This document shows positions 24,564 through 33,682 of a DNA stretch of 64,000 nt, piece after piece (position 1 is the stretch's first letter; every line of letters starts with the position of its first letter). Where the stretch lies: positions 23,521-87,520 of IMG/VR virus record IMGVR_UViG_3300035698_035307. One strand, given 5' to 3'. This DNA comes from a virus. Both the position numbers and the translations under genes were made by a program. Under the pieces are notes generated by a model, which saw only the letters and a program-made list of their open reading frames with translations, searched no databases and had not been told where the DNA came from.

Positions 24564-26135
24564 TTAAAAATCAATATCGTCTTCGCTTCCGTCGCCTGCA
24601 TCATCTGCTTTTTTCTTCTTTATGGCTGCGTTTTTCTCTAAATCAGCTGGGGCCATTTTTAAGAATCGTTTGATTAAAAAGTCGAGGTCGAAGTAAGGTA
24701 CGTCATTCATATCTTCATCAGTTTCAACTAAACTGTCTCTCATTGTAGATATAAAATCAACTCTCTTCTCGAAGATTTCCATTTCTTTTAATTCAGCGAA
24801 CATGTTTTCTTCATTGAATTGAAGTGCTACGCTAGTTTGAAATGCTGAGTCTTGTTTAAGTTCAGGAAATTTAAGTGCCATCTGTAAAAATAAAGGCTTA
24901 ACTAATATCTCTTGGAAACTTGAACGAAGTCTTCTTATAAATTTAGCAAATTTTATTTCTTCTCTTATTAAACCATCTGCTGACATTTCGTAAGTTGCTG
25001 GGCTTTCTGTATCGAATCTACTGAAAGGAATTTTAGAAGCTAACTTTAACTTATCATCAAAATATTTTAGTGCATCAGTGTCACTTAAGTCTGGACCTTC
25101 ATTTGCTAGTGTTTCAATTTCAGGAGAATCTCCATCTTTTTGTGGTAACCAATATTCTTTATTGAACTGCATCATTGGCTTACCATTTACTTTAAGGTCA
25201 GCTGATTCAAAATCGAAGTCAACCACCTCTCTATAATTCTGCATTAACTGAGCTAACGATTGTTTCGCTCTAGTTTTAGATTTACCACCTACTGGAATAA
25301 TAAACTTCATCTTGAAAGAAGCATTTGTCACAGCCCATATAACACGAGTGTGTTCCATTATTCTTAATAAGTTGAATGAACGTACTAAACGTTCTACATA
25401 GCTTACTCTAGAAGCTGTTGTAATAGAACCGTAAGATAAGTATATGATTTGTGAATCAAACATCATTCTCTCTTTTCCTGGTACATCTTTAAACTGATAC
25501 CAAACTTTCTTATTGGTTTGTTTATCTACTCCTGGTACAAGTGTAACTGCATCAAGTTCTTTAAAACCAATAATCTCATCTTGCTTATCATTGTAGATAA
25601 TTTCAAATGCAAGGTAGCCGTCGATTAACCACTTTCTAAAGTAGTACCATGCTGACTGGTCTTGATTGAAACCAAAATATTGGTAAATGTTATTAAATGC
25701 TTTGTTCATGTACTTCTCAACGTTCTCAGGAACATCAAGGTTTAATAAGTCGCCATAAGCAAAGTAATTCTTACTGTCGTATACTATTGTCTCATCACAA
25801 AGCGTATCAAGGATGTCCTCGATTTCATCTTGCATTGAGAATATTCTAAGTTGTTCTCTTTTTTCTTGGTAGTCTCTATCAAAGAAGCCAATTTTCTTCT
25901 TAAAAGAAATATCACTCATTGAAAGGGCCGCAAATGGGTACCATAAGTCATCATCTGCTACGCCAAATGGATTTATATTCGTATATCCAATTTGGTCTTC
26001 TATAATACCAATACCTTGAGAATTACGAATAACCATGTCATCGTATTTCATTCCGAATGAACTTAAATCTTGTAAGGATTTCGAAATTTTTGTAGGAGCG
26101 CTGAACGGTCCAAATCTATCTAACCAACCTGGCAT
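24564..26135 (-). CDS. 20: Portal protein (T4 gp20-like)
   Basis: 523 residues, the same length as T4 gp20 (524). Typical features are the early PFAALSMSDISFKKKIGFF block, DEIEDILDTLCDETIVYD, YYFRKWLIDGYLAFEIIYND, a lysine-rich KSKTRAKQS segment and the DLDFLIKRFLKMAP tail. Twelve subunits form the ring through which DNA enters and to which the neck attaches. It precedes the protease and capsid genes in the usual order. It has its own late box at 26167-26176. Confidence 0.9.
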   Translation of the reverse strand: MPGWLDRFGPFSAPTKISKSLQDLSSFGMKYDDMVIRNSQGIGIIEDQIGYTNINPFGVADDDLWYPFAALSMSDISFKKKIGFFDRDYQEKREQLRIFSMQDEIEDILDTLCDETIVYDSKNYFAYGDLLNLDVPENVEKYMNKAFNNIYQYFGFNQDQSAWYYFRKWLIDGYLAFEIIYNDKQDEIIGFKELDAVTLVPGVDKQTNKKVWYQFKDVPGKERMMFDSQIIYLSYGSITTASRVSYVERLVRSFNLLRIMEHTRVIWAVTNASFKMKFIIPVGGKSKTRAKQSLAQLMQNYREVVDFDFESADLKVNGKPMMQFNKEYWLPQKDGDSPEIETLANEGPDLSDTDALKYFDDKLKLASKIPFSRFDTESPATYEMSADGLIREEIKFAKFIRRLRSSFQEILVKPLFLQMALKFPELKQDSAFQTSVALQFNEENMFAELKEMEIFEKRVDFISTMRDSLVETDEDMNDVPYFDLDFLIKRFLKMAPADLEKNAAIKKKKADDAGDGSEDDIDF

Positions 26136-26166
26136 ATCTTTTTATTTTTTAATTATTATTGTTCTT

Positions 26167-26176
26167 TTTATATATC
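26167..26176 (-). promoter_or_regulatory. Late promoter box GATATATAAA for portal gene
   Basis: 31 nt upstream of the portal ATG and one base past the stop codon of the CCA-adding-type gene. Confidence 0.75.
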
Positions 26177-26177
26177 A

Positions 26178-27341
26178 TTAGAAAAGTTTTTTAAAGTTCT
26201 CAGCTTCAAGTTCATTCTTTTTGTCACCAACTGCTTTACCTTTAATACCATATTCTTTCATTACTTCATTTCCTTTAACTGTAGGCTTGAATTTTAAGAA
26301 TGCTTTAACCATCTTTAGATTCATATTATTCCATTTTGCAAAGGTCATTAAATCTTGTGGGCCGATTTTGTTAACACCTGCCTGCGCAATCTTCCACTTG
26401 TTCTCAACAGCTAGGACTGTCTCTGGTGTCAGGTTCATAAACTCCTTAAGGAATATAATATCTCGAGTCTCATCTGCACCATACTTATGCTTTGTCATCT
26501 TCTTTATCAGATTATCATCATTCATTCTAACTAACTGAGCAAGATTGATAATCCACTTGTTTGAATTAACAAAATTGAAGTCAATATCATACCCTGGTAA
26601 TATCATTGGGAAGAATCCATAGTCTTTTAATAATCGAAGTGGGTGTGTAGTATCTTTAGCCTTAGAAATAGTTTTCTTAAACTCATCACGAATCCTTTCA
26701 GGAGAAACTCCATCTAAACTATTGTCAGCCTTTAGAGCTGATTCAATTGCCTTATCTGGTTTAGAACCAGCAACACCGGCAAATCTAATTGCTCTTAGTT
26801 TTCTAAGTGGGTCTTCATCGAATCTAGCTTTTGCATCTCCAACAGTTCTGATTTTATTATTCTCTAAATCTTTTACACCGCCGACAAGGTCTACGATTTC
26901 TTGAGTTTCAATATCATAGAACAAAGCGTTAATAGTTAAGTCTCTTCTTAAAACATCTTTATCGATTGTAGAATACTTAACGCCACCATCTGGTCTACGA
27001 CCTTTACCTAAATCTTCTCTGAATGTTGCAATCTCAAATGGTTCGCCATTGATTATTGCAATTGTCACACCTAAATCTTTAGATTTTCCACCGTCTATAG
27101 TTTTGTACTTACCTGCAATTATCTTATCTACTTGAGCAGGTGTTGCATCAGTAGCTACATCATAGTCTTTAGGTTTCTTACCTAATAAAGCATCACGAAC
27201 TGCTCCACCTACTACGTATAATTTGAATCCACTTTTCTTGAATAATTTATGAAGTTCCATCACTTCACTAGGTAAATTCAATTTGAATTTCTGTGCTGCT
27301 TCTATAAGCAGATTATATTCTTTAAATCCTTTTACTTTCAT
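26178..27341 (-). CDS. Tagged CCA-adding / poly(A) polymerase-family nucleotidyltransferase
   Basis: 387 residues. Residues 1-15 (MKVKGFKEYNLLIEAA) match the capsid-targeting-like tag, with a likely cut after LIE. The class II nucleotidyltransferase core follows: YVVGGAVRDALLG, the metal-binding DYD in KPKDYDVATDAT, RRDLTINALFYD and DPLRKLRAIRFA. Enzymes of this family add CCA to tRNA 3' ends or A-tails to RNA. The start codon overlaps the previous stop (ATGA) in the gp55-gp4 unit. The tag implies packing into the head and injection. tRNA 3'-end repair early in infection is an inference. Confidence 0.8.
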   Translation of the reverse strand: MKVKGFKEYNLLIEAAQKFKLNLPSEVMELHKLFKKSGFKLYVVGGAVRDALLGKKPKDYDVATDATPAQVDKIIAGKYKTIDGGKSKDLGVTIAIINGEPFEIATFREDLGKGRRPDGGVKYSTIDKDVLRRDLTINALFYDIETQEIVDLVGGVKDLENNKIRTVGDAKARFDEDPLRKLRAIRFAGVAGSKPDKAIESALKADNSLDGVSPERIRDEFKKTISKAKDTTHPLRLLKDYGFFPMILPGYDIDFNFVNSNKWIINLAQLVRMNDDNLIKKMTKHKYGADETRDIIFLKEFMNLTPETVLAVENKWKIAQAGVNKIGPQDLMTFAKWNNMNLKMVKAFLKFKPTVKGNEVMKEYGIKGKAVGDKKNELEAENFKKLF

Positions 27342-27910
27342 TTCTTAAGTCCTTTATTTATTTCTGCTACATTTAAGTATGTTACCTTTGGCCATGAGTC
27401 ATATGATAGAACATATTGTTCCGACTTTCTACCAGTTATATATGTTCTTACTGAATGATTAAAACCTACTCTTGATAAAACTCTTACTAAGTTATTATAA
27501 TATAAACCTATTACTTGAGCTTGTGCTTTTGCATTTCCTTTGTTTCTACCTCGAATAGCAGCCTTGATATTAACAGCATAAGCTTCCATTATTTTATCCA
27601 TGATTTTTAATCTAAGCTGGTTTGGTAGAAAATTAAGATTTATTCCAATATCGTTCCCATGGTCATCTTGTCCCATTGAAAGAACAACTGGATTTGCATC
27701 CCATGATTTCATATTCTTTATCGTCTTTGGGTCAACATATTTGAACATGTATATCTTACCTCGTTTAAATCTTTCATTAGTCTTAACTAACGTTGTATCT
27801 TTTGAATCTCGTTTAGCTTTGATGTACCAAATTTCAGCATCTCTTATTGCTTTACCTTGGCCACCAGCCTCTTTGATTTCTTTTCTTATTAAGTCTTTTA
27901 ATAATGTCAT
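27338..27910 (-). CDS. Conserved T4-like virion-associated protein of unknown role
   Basis: 190 residues. The block IYMFKYVDPKTI, WDANPVVLSMG, then GINLNFLPNQLR resembles a small protein I recall next to head-completion genes in T4-like phages, but I cannot name it securely. The N-terminus MTLLKDLIRKEIKEAGG contains IKE-A, a possible gp21 site, though it lacks the aromatic tag core. It overlaps gp4 upstream and the CCA-type gene downstream by four bases each (ATGA). DNA-end protector (gp2) or another head-completion role would fit the neighbourhood. Confidence 0.45.
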   Translation of the reverse strand: MTLLKDLIRKEIKEAGGQGKAIRDAEIWYIKAKRDSKDTTLVKTNERFKRGKIYMFKYVDPKTIKNMKSWDANPVVLSMGQDDHGNDIGINLNFLPNQLRLKIMDKIMEAYAVNIKAAIRGRNKGNAKAQAQVIGLYYNNLVRVLSRVGFNHSVRTYITGRKSEQYVLSYDSWPKVTYLNVAEINKGLKK

Positions 27911-28386
27911 GATTTAAGAAATTTTTCGGTTACAATTATAAACTCCCACCCTCTTTCTCGAGCATACAATGTAGCAGCTCGAGATTTAAAGAAGTTTCTG
28001 ATATAAGTTTCGACTGCATACTTATAGTTTTTAACTGCTTGTGTAGTCTTACGTTTTGGTGGTTTTGGTTTAAGTGTTTCTCTATAAGGTTTAACCTCAA
28101 CGAGATAACTTATCTTATTCCCAGAAGGCTTCTTTACTTTCATATAGAAGTCTGGGAAATAGTCATGATATTTTTTATCTCTTGGATTATAGTAACGAAC
28201 TTTGATAGGTTCAGAAGCCCATTCAATAATATTGTCTGTGTTATCACAGTACATACAAAATTTAGTTTCCCAACTACTTCTACAAATTATAGGATATGGT
28301 CCAATATATTTGGCCGGCCTTTTTGGTTGAAAGTAACTCTGTTTCCACTTTGATTTTTTTGAAGGTCTGTTCCTTTTTATGTTCAT
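27907..28386 (-). CDS. 4: Head-completion nuclease-fold protein (T4 gp4-like)
   Basis: 159 residues (T4 gp4: 150). The sequence follows T4 gp4: CRSSWETKF where T4 has YRSNWEKFF, then IIEWASEPI, DYFPDFYMK, LVEVKPYRET and RGWEFIIVTE. The E...D...E-x-K arrangement is that of TnsA/PD-(D/E)xK nucleases, so the completion protein may trim or guard DNA at the head neck. The start overlaps the gp55 stop by four bases. In T4, gp4 is needed to make DNA-filled heads competent for tail joining. Confidence 0.82.
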   Translation of the reverse strand: MNIKRNRPSKKSKWKQSYFQPKRPAKYIGPYPIICRSSWETKFCMYCDNTDNIIEWASEPIKVRYYNPRDKKYHDYFPDFYMKVKKPSGNKISYLVEVKPYRETLKPKPPKRKTTQAVKNYKYAVETYIRNFFKSRAATLYARERGWEFIIVTEKFLKS

Positions 28387-28856
28387 AGACTATATATCCC
28401 ATCAGAAGAATCGCTACCGTATCCAGTGCTATCTAAGCTAATGGTTCCAGCATATTTCTTTGGGTATAATTTGTTCCAGCCTTTTGCTGCACCTTTTTTA
28501 GCTATCTCTGTATAATATGCAAAGGCATTCTTATATTTAGGATTAAATCCATTCCAATATTTTAAAAGGTCTAATTTAGCTGAGGATGCGCAATCTTCTT
28601 TATCTGCGACTTTAACATAAGCAAGTTTTCTTGATACACCATCTGCAATAAGCATCAATAGTGTAACTGCTCTGTTAGTTAATTTACCTTGTTCTTTAGA
28701 TAAAACTATCTCCGCATAAAGTTCTTTGTTATTAACGGGTATATCCTTCTTTTTTCTCTTTTTCGGTACTTTCTTTACTGCTGGTTTCTTCGCGGCAGTT
28801 TTTTTCTTACTAGCTGCTTTAACTTGTTTCTTATCAGTTGTTTGTTTTTTAGCCAT
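28383..28856 (-). CDS. 55: Late sigma factor (T4 gp55-like)
   Basis: 157 residues (T4 gp55: 185). After a Lys-rich N-terminal tail (1-40) the sequence follows T4 gp55: VNNKELYAEI against VNNKELLQAI, LLMLIADGVSRKL against AIMLIAEGLSKRF, and FNPKYKNAFAYYTEIAKKG against FDETKYKNPHAYITQACFN. gp55 makes host RNA polymerase read late promoters, here most likely the GATATATAAA boxes. T4 gp55 also ends in a hydrophobic clamp-binding tip; this protein ends DGIYSL, a possible equivalent. It heads a unit with gp4. Only a degenerate GATATAAC (28883-28890) lies upstream. Confidence 0.82.
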   Translation of the reverse strand: MAKKQTTDKKQVKAASKKKTAAKKPAVKKVPKKRKKKDIPVNNKELYAEIVLSKEQGKLTNRAVTLLMLIADGVSRKLAYVKVADKEDCASSAKLDLLKYWNGFNPKYKNAFAYYTEIAKKGAAKGWNKLYPKKYAGTISLDSTGYGSDSSDGIYSL

Positions 28857-28925
28857 TCTGTTTCGTTTTTTAGAATATGTAAGTTATATCGTTGGTACTG
28901 CGATAGTTTCAGGGTTTTTACCCAC

Positions 28926-28952
28926 AAAACTGCCGGCGATATGCCGGCAGTT
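28926..28952 (-). terminator. Strong GC hairpin after the 700-aa gene
   Basis: Ten-base-pair stem AACTGCCGGC/GCCGGCAGTT with a 5-nt loop, then TT on the minus strand. It separates the 700-aa late gene from gp55. Confidence 0.75.
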
Positions 28953-28981
28953 ACTTTTTATAAATTTGTTATGTTTGGGCC

Positions 28982-31084
28982 TTATTCTACGGGCTTAACT
29001 TCTGATTCTTTGTGAGGGTGAGTAGTTCCATCGTTATACATTACGATATACTCTTCGTCATCTGAACTCCAACTTTGAAGTGTACCAATCATACCGTCAG
29101 AACATTCAACCTTTGTTCCTGGTGGAATATGGTCTTCGTTTGTTGCTTCTGATACTTTAATTTCACCTTCTTTAAATTCTTTAGTGGTTCCGTCATCGTA
29201 AGAAACTAAGTAAGTTCCTTCTTCGTCACTGTAACTGTTAATGCTTCCACCATCTGAAGTCTTTGTACCTGGTTGGTATTTAGCTTCATTTGTGTTTTCT
29301 GCAACAACAATATCACCTTCTTTAAATTCTTTAGTGGTTCCGTCATCGTAAGAAACTAAGTAAGTTCCTTCTTCGTCACTAAAACTATTAATACTACCAC
29401 CGTCCTTTGTTTTCGTACCTGGTTTGTATTTAGCTTCTACAACTTTAGCTTCGCCAATTGCATTGAACTCTGCTTGGAATTTATCAAGTTCAGAATTAAC
29501 TAATGCAGTTGCTTCTTTAATTGATTGATTCTCTTGGTCCGCTTTTGATAAATCTTCTTTCTTTTCCTTTAAGAATAAAATCTTATCTAAAAGTTCTGAT
29601 TTTCTTTCTTCAAGTTTAGCGGCTTCTTGTTTCTCTGCTGCTAATTTCTCAAATACTAAAGTACTGATATCGTAATTAAGAGCTTCTTGAACATCTTTAA
29701 CTGCATCTTCTACTTTCTCATACATCTCAAATGTATTACGTCCCATATAAGTATTAACTTTATTGATGTATAGATTTTCATCCATCTTCATTACGTTAAA
29801 CTGAAGGCCGTTATGTTTTCTTGAAGTGATACTTCTAACGAAGTCCAATTCTTTAATTTCTGCTAAGTTTTCATAAGTAGCTACAATTACATTAACTGTA
29901 TTCTGCTCATTCATTCTATACTTACCTGTTGTTAATAAGAAGTTTCTAAGAGCACTTCCATCAACCATCTCTTGAACTTTACCGTTGAACTTAAAAATAG
30001 GTTCTTTTGTTTCGCTTAAAGATAGAGAAACCATATTTTCTCCTTTTGAAGTTACCATTTCACCAGACTTAAATCTGAATGTTTCTTCGCAAGCCATTAA
30101 AGTTATAAATAAAGCGTTTACTTTATCTTGTGCAAATGGTATGATTGTATTTTCTTTCACATAGTAAGGGCTACCATTAAGTGCAAATAAAAGTCCACCT
30201 TCATGTTCTACTACATATGAATGTCTTTTAAGTACAAGATTATTAGCATCATCGTCAATATCTTTACTTAATTTAATATTGTGTTCGTAAATTGCATTAA
30301 GTTGCGGTATCCATCTCATGCCACTAACTTCAGCAGTAACTGCTTGGCGCATATCACTCTCTGTCATTAATCTAAGTTCATCAAGTTTATCAAGACCTGA
30401 TTGGTAGTATTTCTTTGCATTACTTCCATCAAGTGAAGTATAAGCTTCTTCAACAGCAACGCCCATTGCATTTGCAGTAAGTGCTCCTTCTACTGTTCTA
30501 ATAAATTCACCAACTGGATTCATCCAATCGAATGCTCTTAATTCTTGAACAAGAGATTTTGCAAGGACAGCATGCGATAATTTGTTAGCTGCGATTTGTC
30601 TTTGAGTATTAGTATATGTAGTCAAAGCGATTTGTTGTTCGTTCAAGTTATTCATAATAGCATCAACCTCAGTTGGAACCATTTTTTGTTGACCTGCTTC
30701 AACAGCCGTATTATACTCTACTAATGAACCCTTAAGTTCGTTAATTTTGCCAATAGCTTCGTCAATTCTTGATTGACTCGCTTCAGCCACCATAGGCTTA
30801 AGATATTTGTCGCAAATATCATTAATCTGACCGATGTAATAAGCTTTTGAAGAATGAACATTATAGCCTTTCATAGCTTCTTTCAATGTATTAATTCTTT
30901 CTTCAAGATTTAATTTTTCTTTAATAGTCATTGTTATAATTGTTTTTTTAGGATAATACATACTAATCCCAAACTGAATCTTTTCAGCGGGTATTCCCAT
31001 TTTATCAAGAATTACGCAGACTTGCTCTGGTGTTTTTCCTGATTTTGCAAATTCTTGCACTAATGCCTGTAGATTATTACTCAT
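28982..31084 (-). CDS. Large virion protein with three C-terminal SH3-like repeats
   Basis: 700 residues, not recognised by family. The body is mostly helical, with a coiled coil around residues 470-540. The C-terminus has three ~50-residue repeats at 552-601, 602-651 and 652-700, each PGTKxxDGGxINS...EEGTYLVSYDDGTTKEFKEGEI, which read as small five-strand SH3/Tudor-like barrels. The first two are nearly identical and the third has diverged. A late box lies 18 nt upstream. A second ATG at residue 52 (MTIKEKLNLEER) is a possible alternative start. Its place beside the gp15-like gene suggests a neck or tail role. Confidence 0.55.
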   Translation of the reverse strand: MSNNLQALVQEFAKSGKTPEQVCVILDKMGIPAEKIQFGISMYYPKKTIITMTIKEKLNLEERINTLKEAMKGYNVHSSKAYYIGQINDICDKYLKPMVAEASQSRIDEAIGKINELKGSLVEYNTAVEAGQQKMVPTEVDAIMNNLNEQQIALTTYTNTQRQIAANKLSHAVLAKSLVQELRAFDWMNPVGEFIRTVEGALTANAMGVAVEEAYTSLDGSNAKKYYQSGLDKLDELRLMTESDMRQAVTAEVSGMRWIPQLNAIYEHNIKLSKDIDDDANNLVLKRHSYVVEHEGGLLFALNGSPYYVKENTIIPFAQDKVNALFITLMACEETFRFKSGEMVTSKGENMVSLSLSETKEPIFKFNGKVQEMVDGSALRNFLLTTGKYRMNEQNTVNVIVATYENLAEIKELDFVRSITSRKHNGLQFNVMKMDENLYINKVNTYMGRNTFEMYEKVEDAVKDVQEALNYDISTLVFEKLAAEKQEAAKLEERKSELLDKILFLKEKKEDLSKADQENQSIKEATALVNSELDKFQAEFNAIGEAKVVEAKYKPGTKTKDGGSINSFSDEEGTYLVSYDDGTTKEFKEGDIVVAENTNEAKYQPGTKTSDGGSINSYSDEEGTYLVSYDDGTTKEFKEGEIKVSEATNEDHIPPGTKVECSDGMIGTLQSWSSDDEEYIVMYNDGTTHPHKESEVKPVE
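29132..29431. repeat. Tandem 150-bp repeat with a 68-bp identical core
   Basis: 29163-29230 and 29313-29380 are identical over 68 bp at a period of 150 bp, coding for the first two barrel repeats of the 700-aa protein. This marks a recent duplication or gene conversion. Confidence 0.85.
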
Positions 31085-31102
31085 ATCTCACATTTTATTT
31101 GG

Positions 31103-31112
31103 TTTATATATC
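31103..31112 (-). promoter_or_regulatory. Late promoter box GATATATAAA
   Basis: 18 nt upstream of the ATG of the 700-aa gene. Confidence 0.72.
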
Positions 31113-31134
31113 ATTTGTCTTGCGTTTAATTTTC

Positions 31135-31968
31135 CTACTCATGTTTCTTATCGAAAGATGCGTCTTGTCTACTTTTTAATACATTTTTCTCAACTTTAGC
31201 AATTGCATCACTAGATTTTTCACCAAAACCAGTTAAACCCATACGAGGAGGTGCGGTAAATGTATTATGTTCTATCTCAAACATTCTATTACCAGCAAAC
31301 TGTTCGTGTTTAAAATCAATTGAAGGAATAAATGCTAATGCCTCAAGATTAAATGTTACTTTATATTTCTTATCATCATCAAACGCAAATTCAATTGGTC
31401 TTTCTTGTGTATAATCTTCTGGCATCTTATAATAACATGCTACTCTGAATGTTGCTTCATTTGGGTGGCCTGCTTCAATATTAAAAGCATTGTTCTTATA
31501 TAGCCTCTTGATTAAAGCTTCGGCAATTTTGAATGTATCTAATTGACTATCAACTAAAACTTCAACATCAAAGCCGAAAGTAATTGGTATCATCTGGAAT
31601 TGAGAATGAAATGATTTCATCTCTTGTCCTACTAATCTATTATAGGTACCATAAACGTATTTGTTAAGTAATGAACCTGAGTCAATATTCATAGAAGTCA
31701 TATTAAGAATACCTCTTGGAAGTTTCTCATAATTCGTCTTAGCATGTTCACCTTCTGGGTCTCTTACACCGTCATTTAAAAAATGTTGTTCTAAGAAAGC
31801 TTCATCTCCAGCAATTGCATACATGAAAGGTACTTTTACCTTATCTCTCGTGTCTTCGTCAGTTTGTTGGTAGTAATAAATCTTCTCATTTAAGTCAGCT
31901 AAAAGGCCTACGAATATCTGTCGTATGACAGAATCGTCCTTATTATAAACTAAATTGTATGCAGGCAT
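31135..31968 (-). CDS. 15: Tail sheath stabiliser / terminator (T4 gp15-like)
   Basis: 277 residues (T4 gp15: 272). The order of blocks matches T4 gp15: DSVIRQIFVGLLADL near the N-terminus, RDKVKVPFMYA, LPRGILNMTSMNID, then MIPITFGFDVEVLVDS with DTFKIAEALIKRLY and a beta-rich second half. gp15 caps the completed tail and joins it to the head. A box-like AATATATACT (31987-31996) lies 18 nt upstream, so this gene may be switched on late even though it follows the early-type gp47-gp46 pair. Confidence 0.75.
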   Translation of the reverse strand: MPAYNLVYNKDDSVIRQIFVGLLADLNEKIYYYQQTDEDTRDKVKVPFMYAIAGDEAFLEQHFLNDGVRDPEGEHAKTNYEKLPRGILNMTSMNIDSGSLLNKYVYGTYNRLVGQEMKSFHSQFQMIPITFGFDVEVLVDSQLDTFKIAEALIKRLYKNNAFNIEAGHPNEATFRVACYYKMPEDYTQERPIEFAFDDDKKYKVTFNLEALAFIPSIDFKHEQFAGNRMFEIEHNTFTAPPRMGLTGFGEKSSDAIAKVEKNVLKSRQDASFDKKHE

Positions 31969-31986
31969 TCATTAATGATTATTTTA

Positions 31987-31996
31987 AGTATATATT
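31987..31996 (-). promoter_or_regulatory. Weak late box AATATATACT
   Basis: 18 nt before the gp15-like ATG, just after the gp46 stop. It matches the GATATATA[AC]A box at eight of ten positions. Confidence 0.4.
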
Positions 31997-31998
31997 GC

Positions 31999-33678
31999 TT
32001 ATTGGATTGTTTCTACATTAAATTTACTAAAACCGTTCTCTCTATAGATTTCAATCTTCTTATCAAACAATTCATGAGGTAATACAGTATGGTTGATTAC
32101 GAATGCATTAATGTTATTTTCCTTGATAACTTTATTAAGAATCTTTAGAATAGAATGTACACCATCTGCATCAATTGAACTGAATATTTCATCTAAGAAA
32201 AGTAAGTTTAATTGTGGGAAACGAAGTTTCAGCATCTTTATAATAGAGATGATAATAACAAAATCAGCTTTCTTTTTCTCACCTGTACTTAATGTACTAG
32301 GATTAATTACTTCACCTAAATGATTAATCTGACAATCAAAATGTTCATCAAATCTAATTTGAAAATGTAAGTGCATTTCATTTGCCATCTGGGCTATTGA
32401 TGTATTTAGAGCAGGTAGAATAGTCTTCAGTGCAAGGTTCTTAACGCCCTCATCACCTAATAAATTTTCCATCATGTTCAAGAAATAATCGTCTTCCGAT
32501 TTTCTTACTTTTGTTTTAGATTTTGTTTTCTCTTTAACTTTGAACTCATCTATTAAACCTTTAAGATGGTCGAATTGTTCATCATCATTTGTCTTAAGAC
32601 TTTTAGCTATTTCAACTAACTCATTCTTATATGTTTGAATCTGTGTAGATAAAGCTGAGGCCTTTTGCAGTACTGCATCTTGCTTATTCCTATTATCATA
32701 CGCAGTTTCTTTAAGCTTGTCAATCTTTAATTTAACACCATCCATCTCGATAGGTAATTTTGCAACTTTAACTTCTGCAGCTTCTTTAATTTCTTTATGG
32801 AAGTCTGTGTTAAGTGGAGATTCACATGTCGGGCACTTCTTTTGCTTTCTTAAATTGATTTGTTTCTGTGCTTCAGTAAGCTCATCTTTCTTACCATTAT
32901 AAAGAGTTCTGTGTTTATCAATTTCTTCTTCAATAATATCATATCGCTCAAGCAGCTTAGTACGTACCTCGGATAGTCTATTCTTACTTGCAACTAAATC
33001 CTTAAGCTTATCTTTAAGGTCAGTTATCTTGCTGTTCTTTTTGTTCTCAGTAATCTCTTCAAGAGATTCAATTTTCTCATTAATTGAAACGATATTATCT
33101 GCAAGTTGATTTAATTCATCATCCACAGTTTTAATTTCATCCTTTAAATCTTTACGATTGTCTTTAATTACTTTAAGCATGTCATTGAGAATAGAGAAAC
33201 CGAATAATCTATCAATGATATTTCTCTTATCTTTATTGCTCATGTTTATGAATGACTTGAACTCAGTAATTGATAAGATAATAATATTCTTGAATACGTG
33301 AAATGGAATTTTAAAAACTTCTTTCTCTAAATATTCTTGTACGTTTGATTTACCAGCTTGGTCATAATCTACATTATTAATCTTAACACTGAACTTCTTA
33401 GGCTTTAAACCTCTTTCAATTACAACATTATTGCTACCACATGTAACATCTACTTTAATAGTCATGCCACCATTTATCCTGTTAGGTAAATCTGCAAGAT
33501 TCTTGCCTTCAATTTTACCATATAAGCCAAATACGATTGCATTTGCAATTGTTGTTTTACCAAAACCATTGCCTCCTGTTACTAAATAGAATGAGCTATT
33601 TTCTTCTTCGAAAATTATCTTCTGTGCTTCATTACCGTAACTTGCTATATTCTTAAACTCAATTGAATTAATTCTCAT
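31999..33678 (-). CDS. 46: Recombination nuclease subunit, SbcC/Rad50-like (T4 gp46)
   Basis: 559 residues from the ATG at 33676-33678. A GTG 33 bases upstream is in frame but lies inside gp47. SMC/Rad50 features: MRINSIEFKNIASYG, Walker A TGGNGFGKTT (about 34-43), long coiled coils, a zinc hook CPTC near the middle, the signature LSTGEKKKADFV and Walker B LNLLFLDEIFSSID. With gp47 it resects DNA ends for recombination-dependent replication and host DNA breakdown. It follows gp47 by four bases, the same order as in T4. Confidence 0.92.
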   Translation of the reverse strand: MRINSIEFKNIASYGNEAQKIIFEEENSSFYLVTGGNGFGKTTIANAIVFGLYGKIEGKNLADLPNRINGGMTIKVDVTCGSNNVVIERGLKPKKFSVKINNVDYDQAGKSNVQEYLEKEVFKIPFHVFKNIIILSITEFKSFINMSNKDKRNIIDRLFGFSILNDMLKVIKDNRKDLKDEIKTVDDELNQLADNIVSINEKIESLEEITENKKNSKITDLKDKLKDLVASKNRLSEVRTKLLERYDIIEEEIDKHRTLYNGKKDELTEAQKQINLRKQKKCPTCESPLNTDFHKEIKEAAEVKVAKLPIEMDGVKLKIDKLKETAYDNRNKQDAVLQKASALSTQIQTYKNELVEIAKSLKTNDDEQFDHLKGLIDEFKVKEKTKSKTKVRKSEDDYFLNMMENLLGDEGVKNLALKTILPALNTSIAQMANEMHLHFQIRFDEHFDCQINHLGEVINPSTLSTGEKKKADFVIIISIIKMLKLRFPQLNLLFLDEIFSSIDADGVHSILKILNKVIKENNINAFVINHTVLPHELFDKKIEIYRENGFSKFNVETIQ

Positions 33679-33682
33679 ACTC

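Noticed and set aside
29132-29431. Possible CRISPR-like repeat
   Set aside because: Only two near-identical copies, in frame within a protein-coding region, with no spacers. They encode protein repeats.
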